This document shows positions 1 through 10,200 of a stretch of DNA of 64,000 nt, one piece after another (position 1 is the first letter of the stretch; each line of letters begins with the position of its first letter). The DNA is from HdN1 sp964473645 (lineage in GTDB: Bacteria; Pseudomonadota; Gammaproteobacteria; Pseudomonadales; Ketobacteraceae): contig CAYYPW010000017.1 in assembly GCA_964473645.1 (NCBI GenBank), positions 1-64,000 of the forward strand, written 5' to 3'. The position numbers were made by a program, and so were the translations under genes. The notes beneath the pieces were generated by a model that ran no database searches, was not told the origin of the DNA, and saw only the letters and a list, made by a program, of their open reading frames with translations.

Positions 1-1282
1 GGTAGACGGGTGAAAATAGTCGAGTGGATCATTCTGAAAATAATTGCGCCAGTTACCCGGTAAGCAAATGATAGTTAACAGTAATACCAGAAATAGCGAC
101 ATTTTTGGGTGACGAAGGGGCAGCTGACTAAGTTGACCCAAAACATGTTGCAATCGATCTGCCACCAGCGAAAATTTAGGTTTGGGTGTCCATATGCATA
201 GTGTCGGCAAGAGCGTGACGGTTGCTATGAACGCAAAGCAGACACCGATGGAGGCTATATTGCCAAATACGGCGAACGCTGGGGAGTTGCTGATGTTTAG
301 GCTGATAAAACCGAGAAAAGTTGTAAAGCTGGTCAGGAAAAGAGAACCGATATTATGACCAAGACTGCTATTCATCGCTTCTTGCTTATCCATGTGTTGG
401 CACGCATAGAGATAGCCCATTAATACATGGATGACTTCGGCCAGAACCACAATAAAAACAATACCAAATGCCAGGACGGAGGTTTGATTGACAGCCATTC
501 CCAACAGACCGACAACACCGGCCGTCATTAATAGTGAGAGCAAAATAGCGCCTATTCCCGCACTGATCAACCACCAAGAGCGCAAGAAAATCCACATCAA
601 TAGTATGCCGGCGATAATAACGAGAGGCATTAGCTGCAGGCCGTCGTGCATCAGACTGCGTTTTAATTCTTGACGGATTTCCAGGGGGCCAAAGCGAAAG
701 CTGTTGATCGCCTTGTGGCTTTCCAATACCTGCATTACTTGATCATAGGCTTCGTTTGTGTGTGGGGTTGCTGTGAAACTGATTTGCAGGTTGGTTACAT
801 GCCGATTAACTGAAAGCCACGCTGACGATGAGCGCAAGGCGTCAGCGAGCTGCCCTTCTGCATGCCTTAGTAAGCGGGGCTTCTTGTCGAGAAGACGATA
901 AAGTGATTGTGTTTCCCAGCCGTCATTGCTCGGCATGTTTACTGAAAAATCCAATAAGGAGCGTACCGATTGCACTCCCGGCACTTTTTCGATGTCTTTT
1001 ACGATTGCATGTAACGACTTCAATGCGTCGGTTGTGAGGGCTTCGCGTTCTCCAAAATCCAGCAGAACCAGAAAGTTGTCTTGCTTTCCAAAACTTGACT
1101 CCAGTTTATTGAACTCAATAATTTGCGGGTGTTCAGGGGGAAAATAGTCAGTAATCTCGCTGCGGTACTCAATGTCTGGAATAAAAAATGAAAGCACTAC
1201 TAGAACGAATAGCAGTGAAACACTGATGTTTCGGCGACCTGAATGACACAGGAATAATGAAAATAGTGTTTTTGAATTCATG
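1..1282 (-). CDS. MMPL/RND-family exporter, partial (N-terminal part)
   Basis: Minus-strand reading frame open from base 1278 to the window edge, so the C-terminal half is missing. The visible part of about 425 residues has an N-terminal membrane segment, a periplasmic loop beginning with the MMPL-like stretch EITDYFPPEHPQI, and a block of hydrophobic helices (such as GILLMWIFLRSWWL and VLAFGIVFIVVLAEVIHVLM). This is the layout of half an RND/MMPL transporter. Proteins of this family export lipids or other hydrophobic products using the proton gradient. It is divergent from the PKS operon, so the natural inference is export of that product. One oddity: the open frame has no usual start codon. 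An ATG at 1282 lies one base out of phase and is joined to the frame only if a run of five T or five A is one base shorter. The start given here assumes that slip. Confidence 0.8.
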
Positions 1283-1756
1283 GTGGCAGCATTGTGCTCA
1301 TTCGATTTTTCTTTCTATTAGGGCCGTTTTCTATCAGCGCAGGAAAGCGCTGCGAGCTCATCGTGACAAATGCTAATGAGTGGCGCACAAACTATGCAAT
1401 GAAAATGATGAAATATATTTTTCCATCAGAATTTAGCGCTTTTGCCTGGCAAAGATATTGACTGGAGCGATAGTCTTATAAGGGAGAGAAGGAGCAAAAA
1501 CATAGAAGGAGTGTGACAGAGTTCAATGTTTGATTTGACCGATGCGGCCATTCGCTGATGATTATGTCCATTTTTTACAAGTTTACCAGCTGGCCAATTT
1601 GTACACTGATTTCGAATCCATGGCGTGCAAAAAACAATAATAAAAAAGAGCAAAGATAGCGCCTATATCAGCTTTTTGTTTTTTCGCACTCTGTTGCCTT
1701 TGGGTGAACCTTTTTAGGTAAACCTTTTTTGGTGAAGATAGTTAGAGGGTGAAATC
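1283..1756. other. Divergent intergenic region between exporter and FAAL gene
   Basis: 474 bases separate the divergent exporter and FAAL-ACP genes. It should contain both promoters, but I see no convincing sigma-70 pair. It holds a 6-bp inverted repeat at 1335-1340 and 1347-1352 and a 14-bp tandem repeat at its right end, described separately. A 75-codon minus-strand frame at 1426-1653 has no recognisable protein features and is not called. Confidence 0.5.
1703..1744 (+). repeat. 14-bp tandem repeat (3 units) with GGTGAA/GGTAAA words
   Basis: Three consecutive 14-base units start at 1703, 1717 and 1731. The first two are nearly identical (ggtgaaccttttta and ggtaaacctttttt). The third keeps only the leading ggtgaa. 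They are followed at 1745-1756 by gagggtgaaatc, the ribosome-binding site of the FAAL gene, which carries the same GGTGAA word. The array therefore presents several Shine-Dalgarno-like words before the ATG at 1757. Confidence 0.75.
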
Positions 1757-3934
1757 ATGTTGCCACTATTCAAGAACCTGATAGAAATGGCGGTGGTCAG
1801 AGCAGAGGAGAAAGGGCATAAACCGCTGATGACCTTTCTGGGGGAAGACGGCGCTCGCGATGCATTGTTAACGTACAAGGGGTTGGATGCATCGGCGCGA
1901 TCGATTGCCGCCATGTTGCTTGATCAGGGATTGCGTGGCCAGAATGTACTGCTTTTATATGCGCCCGGCCTGGAATATATCAAAGGCTTTTTTGGATGTT
2001 TATATGCCGGGGCAATCCCCGTTCCTGCCTACCCACCCATGGGGGCGCGCGATCTCGAGCGCTTAGCCAATGTCGCCCGCGATTGTGATGCTGCTGCAAT
2101 TCTCTCGACGGCATCACTCACACCCATGATACAGGCGTGGCTGTCAAACCCAGGCAATGGCATGCGCCTGCCGTGTTTGGCAACCGATAGCGCTGACGAG
2201 CAAGTGTTGGATACACAAGCGCTTTTTGATGCTGCGCCCAATGCGATCGCTTTTCTGCAATACACCTCGGGTTCTACCGGACAGCCAAAAGGCGTCATGG
2301 TGTCGCATGCCAATCTGCTCGCCAACTTTGAACAGATTCTGGCATCGTTTGCGCAAGATAAATCCCGCGATGAAATCAGTGAAAGCTATCGCACCGTGAT
2401 CTGGTTGCCCCCTTTTCACGATATGGGTTTAATCGGCGGTGTACTGACACCGGTATATGCGGCGGCCAGTGTCAGTTTGATGTCACCGCTGACTTTTCTT
2501 AAAAATCCATTGTTATGGCTTAAAACGATTAGCGATGATAAAGCGCTGGTCAGTGGCGGACCGAATTTTTCATATCAATATTGTGTCAAGAAAATTTCAG
2601 AAGCACAAAAGCAACAACTGGATTTGTCCTCATGGAAAGTGGCCTTTAATGGAGCCGAGGCCATCAATGCTGACAGCTTGCGCAGCTTTGCCCGCTATTT
2701 CGCGGATTGTGGATTTGACGCACGTGCCTTTTTGCCTTGTTATGGCTTGGCCGAAGCCACTTTGTTTGTAAGCGGATCGCCCAACGGGCGTGGGGCTTTG
2801 GTGCAAGAGGTGCCACTTCAAGGGGAACGCACAGAGGCGTTGTCGCAAGGCGTCGCGGTCGTGGCGCAAGAGGCGAGCTGTGAAGATAATCCAGAGGGGC
2901 GTGAAACGCTGACGACATTGGTGAGCTCTGGTCCACGAGCTGCCTATTCAGACCTACGCATTGTTGATCCTAATACTTGCGTCCCTGTGAGAGATGGTAG
3001 TGTCGGAGAAATATGGGTAGATTCACCTTCAGTCTGTAACGGCTACTGGAAAAAGCCAAGTCTATCCGAAAGCGTATTTCGGGCAAAAGCCGTGAGCATT
3101 GAGGACAAGCGTTATCTGCGTACCGGTGATCTGGGTTTTCTGTGGAATAACGAACTCTATGTCACCGGCCGCATCAAGGAATTGATTATCATCGCAGGCC
3201 GAAATCATTATCCGCAAGATATCGAAACTACCGTGCAAAGCCTGTCGCCGGGAATGCGAAAAGGGTGTGGTGCTGCGTTTTCGACACGAGTTAACGGCAA
3301 GGAACAGGTAGTAATAGTGCAGGAATATGCGCCTACACCTGGGGAGAACACACATTATCCAAGCCTTGTCCTAAGCGTGATAAAAGCTGTTTCGCAGCGG
3401 CATGGCATTGGTTTGAATGCCTTGCTATTAATACGCCCCAGTATGTTGCCGAAAACCTCCAGCGGTAAAATTCAACGCACAGAAGCCAAGCGGCTTTATG
3501 AAAACGATCAACTGGATTGCCTGCATCGTTGGAATAACGTGCAGAAAATTAATGTCATTCCCTCTGGGCGAGACTCTCGCCGCAGTTTAGAGGTGTTTAC
3601 CGACTGGTCCGGCGAACTCTATACCCAAATGCAGACCTGGGTCGCGGATAAACTGAATGTGCAAAGTCAGCACGTTCAATTAGAGGTCACCTTTTCTGAG
3701 TTAGGTATTGATTCCATCGAGGCTGTCGATGTGGTCGATCGACTCCAGCACTATTTAGGGCGGCCCCTGCACGCCACTGAAATGCTGCGATATCCAACCG
3801 TTAAAGCCTTATTGGATCATATTGCCGAGGAGTTGCAAGCACGCCAAGTGGCAGAAGCCAATTTGCTGCATGCCAGCAGCCCGCCGGAGCCTACCGGTCA
3901 TGACACCAGAGTTAAGAAAATCAATATTTCATGA
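1757..3934 (+). CDS. Fatty acyl-AMP ligase with C-terminal acyl carrier protein
   Basis: A 725-residue starter enzyme. The adenylate-forming domain fills about residues 1-600. It shows the phosphate-binding motif SGSTGQPKG at S171, the FAAL-typical stretch PPFHDMGLIGGVLTPVY, and the TGDLGF and GRIKELIIIAGRNHYP motifs of the C-terminal lobe. A carrier domain follows, with LGIDSIEA and phosphopantetheine serine S653. FAALs activate a fatty acid as acyl-AMP and pass it to a carrier protein rather than to CoA. Here the acceptor is probably the fused ACP, which would prime the downstream PKS. ATG 1757 has a good ribosome-binding site (gaggg, 8 bases away). The gap to the PKS gene is 294 bases, so the PKS genes may share this promoter or have their own. 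The final 20 residues do not look like a docking helix. Confidence 0.93.
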   Translation: MLPLFKNLIEMAVVRAEEKGHKPLMTFLGEDGARDALLTYKGLDASARSIAAMLLDQGLRGQNVLLLYAPGLEYIKGFFGCLYAGAIPVPAYPPMGARDLERLANVARDCDAAAILSTASLTPMIQAWLSNPGNGMRLPCLATDSADEQVLDTQALFDAAPNAIAFLQYTSGSTGQPKGVMVSHANLLANFEQILASFAQDKSRDEISESYRTVIWLPPFHDMGLIGGVLTPVYAAASVSLMSPLTFLKNPLLWLKTISDDKALVSGGPNFSYQYCVKKISEAQKQQLDLSSWKVAFNGAEAINADSLRSFARYFADCGFDARAFLPCYGLAEATLFVSGSPNGRGALVQEVPLQGERTEALSQGVAVVAQEASCEDNPEGRETLTTLVSSGPRAAYSDLRIVDPNTCVPVRDGSVGEIWVDSPSVCNGYWKKPSLSESVFRAKAVSIEDKRYLRTGDLGFLWNNELYVTGRIKELIIIAGRNHYPQDIETTVQSLSPGMRKGCGAAFSTRVNGKEQVVIVQEYAPTPGENTHYPSLVLSVIKAVSQRHGIGLNALLLIRPSMLPKTSSGKIQRTEAKRLYENDQLDCLHRWNNVQKINVIPSGRDSRRSLEVFTDWSGELYTQMQTWVADKLNVQSQHVQLEVTFSELGIDSIEAVDVVDRLQHYLGRPLHATEMLRYPTVKALLDHIAEELQARQVAEANLLHASSPPEPTGHDTRVKKINIS

Positions 3935-4021
3935 CAGGGCACGCGCCTCACATTATTTGCGCCTGACACAGGCAAAGAATAGACACCGACAAAAATTATA
4001 TCTGCAAAGATAGCTTGAAAT

Positions 4022-4043
4022 CTGGTGCATGCGAATGCACCAG
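4022..4043 (+). other. Perfect 9-bp stem-loop between FAAL and PKS genes
   Basis: The arms ctggtgcat (4022-4030) and atgcaccag (4035-4043) pair perfectly around a four-base loop. No T run follows, so it is not a standard intrinsic terminator. It may be an attenuating or mRNA-stabilising hairpin in the 294-base FAAL-PKS gap, or a protein-binding palindrome. The rest of the gap is AT-rich from about 4064 to 4115 and shows no gene. Confidence 0.5.
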
Positions 4044-4228
4044 CAGGGCACTGCTGTCTCAAATTTAATATATATCTTGAGTCAGATATTTATTAAAAAA
4101 AATCTTTAGAACGGCATGTTTCTATTTGGTTGCTTTTCGGTAAGACGGCGCTTTAAGAAGCCAGGCTTATAAAAGTAGTCTCCGGAAAGACATTGCAAAA
4201 AAAAGTAAGAATAAAAAGGATACGCACC

Positions 4229-7200
4229 ATGAGTACGCAACACCCGGAAAAATCAAAAAATCTGCTACAAGACGCGCTGGTGGAGCTACGCAAAACCAAA
4301 AGCCGCTTGCAAAAAATCGAAGCAGCCCAGAGTGAAGCGATTGCCGTGGTGGGGATGGGCTGTCGGTTTCCGGGTGGCGTGGATACACCGGACAAACTCT
4401 GGGATTTGCTGAAAAACAGCGTCGATGCCATTACCGATATGGTGGATGAACGCTGGAATGCTGAAGAATTTTATGATCCCAATCCGGAAGCGGCTGGCAA
4501 GGTTTATACCAAGGGCAACGGACTGGTACAAGATGTCGACATGTTCGACGCCGAGTTTTTTGGCATTGCGCCACTCGAAGCCAAATTGATGGACCCGCAA
4601 CAACGCTTGCTGTTAGAGGCAACTTGGCATGCGCTAGAGCATGGTGGCATTGCACCCCAATCGCTATATGAAACAAATACAGGTGTATTTGTGGGTATTT
4701 GCCACCAGGGGTATTCCCACCTGCAAGCAAAGTACTGTGGCGCTGATGCGATTTCGCCGTATACCGGCACCGGCAATGCACATTCCATTGCGTCTGGGCG
4801 ACTGAGCTATTTATTGGGCCTGCATGGCCCCAGTGTATCGGTGGATACCGCGTGTTCGTCATCTTTGGTCGCGTTGCACCTGGCGGTGCAGAGCTTGCGC
4901 AAAGGGGAGAGCGACGTGGCATTGGCAGGCGGTGTCAATTTGATACTGGAGCCAACTACCTCAATGATTTTCGCCAAGGCAGGAATGCTGGCGAAAGATG
5001 GGCGCTGTAAAACGTTTGATGCAGATGCCGACGGTTATGTGCGCGGAGAAGGTTGCGGTATGGTCGTGCTGAAGCGTCTGCGTGACGCTGAAGCAGCGGG
5101 GGACAGAATTCTGGCCGTTATCAAAGGCACCGCCGTCAATCAGGACGGCCGCAGTCAAGGAATTACGGCCCCGAATGAACGTGCACAAGAAAAAGTAATC
5201 CGGGCTGCGTTGCAGGATGCAAATGTTGCCACTGATGCTGTCAGTTATGTAGAAGCGCATGGTACGGGTACTTCCTTGGGTGACCCGATTGAATTGGCCG
5301 CGTTGAATACTGTGTATGGCCCCGGCCGCTCTGCGCAAACCAAATTGCGGGTCGGTTCGATCAAAACCAATATCGGGCATCTGGAAGCCGCTGCAGGAAT
5401 TGCCGGCTTTATGAAGGTGGTGATGTCGTTGCAGCGGGGCGAACTACCCCCGCACTTGCATTTCAAAAAGCCGAATCCTTATGTGGATTGGTCGCAACTG
5501 GCGATTGAAGTCACCGCCAAAGGAGAATCGTGGCAGCAGCGTGAACGCGTGGCGGGTTTGAGTTCGTTTGGATTTAGCGGTACCAATGCGCACATAATTA
5601 TTGCGGAAGCGCCGACAGTTATTGCCGAAGCGCCAACTACTGAATCTAAAAAACACATAGAGGCAACGTTACCGCCCGTCATGTTGCTATCAGCCAAATC
5701 ACCGAACGGGTTGCGTGCGCTGGTGGATGGCTATTTGAGTGAGTCAGTCTCCGCGCGTTTGCAGAATCTGTCTTGGGCAGAGGTGTGCCACACTGCTAAT
5801 GCTGGACGAAATGCGTTTCGCTGTCGTCTGAGTGTCCGGGCGTCCTCATTCATGGAAGCGGCTCGGCGCCTGCAGCAATGGCAAGTGCAAGGAGAGTCTG
5901 AGGGCATTTCATTTTCTGAAAACGCTGCGCAATCACCGCGTATTGCCTTTTTGTTCAGTGGCCAGGGTTCACAGTATGCAGGGATGGCAGAGCAGCTGTA
6001 TCAACAGCAAATCATTTTCAGGGATGCACTTGACCGTGTGGCGGGGCTCATTTCTGAACAGTTAGAGTTACCACTATTGTCAGTGCTGTGGGGCAATAAC
6101 AGCGTGTTGATACATCAGACGCAGTTTACCCAACCCGCCATTTTTGCCGTGCAATACGCCCTTACCGAATGGTGGAAATCATTGGGAATTCAGCCTGCTG
6201 GCGTATTGGGACACAGTATCGGCGAATATGCTGCTGCAGTTTGCGCGGGTGTGTTACAGCTAACGGACGCGGTACGCATGATTTGTGCGCGTGGACATTT
6301 GATGCATTCGCTTTGTCAGCCAGGTGCGATGGCGGTGGTATTTGCATCTACCGATGACATGCAGCGTTACGTGAATGAAGCGGGGAGCGTAGTATCGATC
6401 GCCGCTATGAATGGGCCGCGCCATTGCGTCATTTCTGGCGAAAAGCATGCGGTGCAGGAAATGACAGCGATTTTGGCGGATGCCAACGTCAAGACGCGCA
6501 TGCTGGATGTTTCCCATGCGTTTCACTCCACCATGATGGAGCCCATGCTGGAAGCGTTTCGCACAGTCGCGGAATCCGTGGAATACAGCATGCCGCGCAT
6601 TCGGTTTGTATCCAGCAAAACGGGGAAATCGGCTGTTCGGGAATGCATGTCGGCGCAATATTGGGTCAGCCAGGTCAGTGATCCGGTTCGGTTTGCGGAG
6701 GCCGTGAGCGAATTATCGCAGCAAAAATTTGCGGCCATGCTGGAAATCGGGCCCGGTTCGACCTTGATCAAACTGGCGCAACAAAGCGTGTCCAGCGATG
6801 TTCAACCACTTTATTTAAACAGTCTTGAATCGGAGAAAGCCGATGCGATCACTGCTGCAAATACTATCGCTGAGCTGTTCTGCGGTGGCTTTGCTTTGCG
6901 TATGGAAAGTCTGGCACAAGGCCAATCTGTGCGTCGTGTGGATCTGCCTGTCTACCCGTATCAGAAGCAGAGTTTCTGGATCGATGAGATCCGCATCGGG
7001 CGGTACCATGATGAGGGCAATCACTGGCGCAACGATTTAACTTACCAAACAGAATGGCTGAGTCAACCGGCGTTGGCCGCCGTCGGCGCTGCGAATAAAT
7101 GGGTGGTGGTCGGAAATGACAGCCCACTCGCCGCTGCTATTGAACGTTATAGTCAGAATAATGCCGTTGCCTTTGAACGCTGGCCGTTGGCCAACGATGG

Positions 7201-10200
7201 GGAAGAGCGTACTCATTGGATGGCGCATATTGAAACATTCGCGCGGACCAATGCTGCTGAGCGTACAGCGATTGTATTCGTCGCCGATAACGACAATCTC
7301 GATTTTGAGGCTGTACCTGCTTTCGTCAATGCGCAATTACAGGCTTTGCGGGCGCTCAGTCAATCGCTGTCACAAACGCCATCGGCAAGTGGCCTGAAAC
7401 TCTGGTTGCTGACCCACAACGCTTATTCCGATTCTATTGCTGATGGCCAGGTGAATTTGGTGGCGCATCCGTTAATGGGTTGGTGTAAGAGTTTTGCATT
7501 GGAACACAGTGAGCACTGGGGAGGCATGATTGATATCGTGGGTAATGACGATGAGACGATCGCATCCCAGACGTTGCCGATGGCATTTCAAGAAGTCGCG
7601 GCGCAAACCGGCGAAGATCAGGTACGTCTCACAGGCAATGAGCGTCAGGTCTTGCGTTTAAAGCGGGCGTCAATGGTGGCGGGCGAACTGATGCCCCTGG
7701 ATTCAAATGCGAACTACCTGATAACGGGTGGATTGGGAGGCCTGGGGTTGTCGGTGGCGCAGGCCTTGGCGGCTTCTGGGGCCAAGCATTTAGTGCTGGT
7801 CAGCCGCCGAGGTAATCGCGACAGCCTGAATGCAGAACAAACGGCCGTGATTACTCAATTGGAATCGCAAGGGGTGTCGGTAGCGCTGATCAATGCCGAC
7901 GTCGCCAAGCATGCAGACGTTGCCCATCTCGTGGAGCAAATCGATACCGACTCGATGCCTCTGAAAGGTATCGTGCATGCGGCAGGTATTTCCGAGATTT
8001 GTACGATCGATGCGATGCGTGCAGAACAATTACACGCAGTGACCGCTGCAAAAATTGACGGTGCCTGGCATTTGCATCAAGCCACGATGACCAGCGCGCT
8101 CGACTTTTTTGTTATGTTTTCGTCGATCGCATCGGTGTGGGGATCGGGAGGCCTTGCACACTATGCGGCGGCCAACCATTTTCTGGATGGTTTGGCGGCA
8201 TATCGACGCCAACAAAAGCGTGCCGCGATGTCGGTTCAGTGGGGCCCCTGGCAAGGCGCAGGGATGGCGGCGGGTGATGCCAAGGATCAGGCCGAAAAAC
8301 GTGGCTTGAAGCCGTTGGAGCCCGCGCAAGCACAAGCTTTCTTACGAGCGCATTGGAGTGATCAACGCATTCGCCCCATCGTTGTCGATGTGGAATGGGA
8401 ACGCTTTCGCGCATTGCTGGAAGTGCGTCGGCCGCATCCGCTGCTGGCGGGGGTGGTGCGCACTAATACGGCGGCGGGTGTCAAAGGGCAAAAATCTGTA
8501 TTTCTTGCCAGCCTGGCTAATAAGGATATTGAAACACGTACCGAGGCGATCGTCGAACACCTCCAGGCCATCATGGCGCGCGTTATTGGTGCCGATAGTC
8601 TTGATCGAATCGATCCCGATCAGCCCTTGATGGATCTGGGACTGGATTCGATCATGGCGCTGGATATCAAAAAGCAGTTGGAACTTGAAACCGGTGAAAC
8701 GGTTCAGGCAACGCTGATATTTGATTACCCGACGGTACGACGTATTGCTGAACATTTTGCCCGGACGCTCTATGCAGAAGAAACAGAAGCCGTGGCTGTC
8801 AGCGAACGTAGCAGCTTTATCGGTGAGCCGATCGCCATCATTGGTATTGGATCTCGTTTGCCCAAAGCACCTAATGGCCCAGGCGATTTTTGGAATTTAT
8901 TGATTAATGGCGAGAGCGGTATTTGCGATGTGCCCAGTGAGCGCTGGAAAATCGATGACTATCTCGATGCAGACGAAAATGCACCCGGCAAGGCCTATAC
9001 CTTGGCAGCAGGCTTGATCGACGAACTCGAATCGTTTGATGCACGCTTCTTTGGTATCGCACCGCGTGAAATCGAAAGCATGGAGCCGCAACAACGTTTG
9101 GTGCTGGAAACCAGCTGGACAGCGATTGAAAACGCGGGTTACGCGCCACTGAGCCTGGCCGGTAAGAATGCAGGTGTGTTTGTCGGTGTTGGCGCAAATG
9201 AGTATGTGCGTGCTTGTGCGCTGAATGCAAAAGAAGAAGACATCATGTTCATTCCCACCGGCAATGCGACCAACGTGATTGCAGGCCGGGTATCCTTCAC
9301 CCTGGGTTTGCTGGGCCCGGCAATGGCCATCGATACCGCATGTTCGTCGTCAGCCGTAGCGATTCATATGGCTTGTCAGAGCTTACGTAACGGTGAGTGT
9401 GAGCTGGCGCTTGCCGGTGGTGTCAATGCCATCGTGCTACCGGAAACGTTTGTGGCGCTGTCAAAGGCGCATATGTTGTCTAAATCTGGGCGTTGCAAAA
9501 CCTTCGATGAAAAAGCCGATGGGTATGTGCGGGGCGAGGGCGTTGGCATTCTGGTGTTGAAACGTCTAAGTGATGCGCAGCGGGATGGCGACAATATTGT
9601 TGCTGTGATACGTGGCTCTGCAGTAAATCAGGACGGCCGCAGTAGCAGTTTGACGGCCCCCAATGGGCCAGCCCAGCAAGCAGTGATTCGCGCTGCTCTG
9701 CAAGCTGCCAATGTGATGCCTGAAGAGGTGGATTGGATAGAAACCCATGGTACTGGCACACCGCTGGGTGATCCGATTGAGGTGCAATCGCTGGATGCCG
9801 TGTATGGAGAAGCGCGCAAAAACACTGAAAAACAAGGGGAACTGTCACCGTTGCTGATCAGCGCGGTAAAAACCAATATCGGGCATCTTGAATCGGCAGC
9901 GGCTGTTTCCAGCGTGATAAAAGTGGCGTTGAGTTTGCAGCATGGTCAGATTCCATCGCATCTGCATTTTTCCAAATTCAATCCGCATATTGCTGTCGAC
10001 GCCAGTCGCTTCAAAATTCCGGTAGAAAGCATGGCGTGGCCAGCGACTACCCGCAAGCGATTAGCGGGTGTCAGCTCGTTTGGTTTCAGTGGCACCAATG
10101 TGCATCTCATTCTTGAGGCCGCGCCAGAAACAACGATGCCAACCAAAGAAGAGATTCGTCAGCACCATGTGTTGACGATATCTGCAAAAACCGAAAAATC

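Noticed and set aside
1426..1653. 75-codon minus-strand frame between exporter and FAAL genes
   Set aside because: No ribosome-binding site or family; the composition looks random.
4193..4228. Upstream TTG start for the bimodular PKS
   Set aside because: ATG 4229 has a much better ribosome-binding site, and the extra 12 residues are basic and not part of the docking coil.
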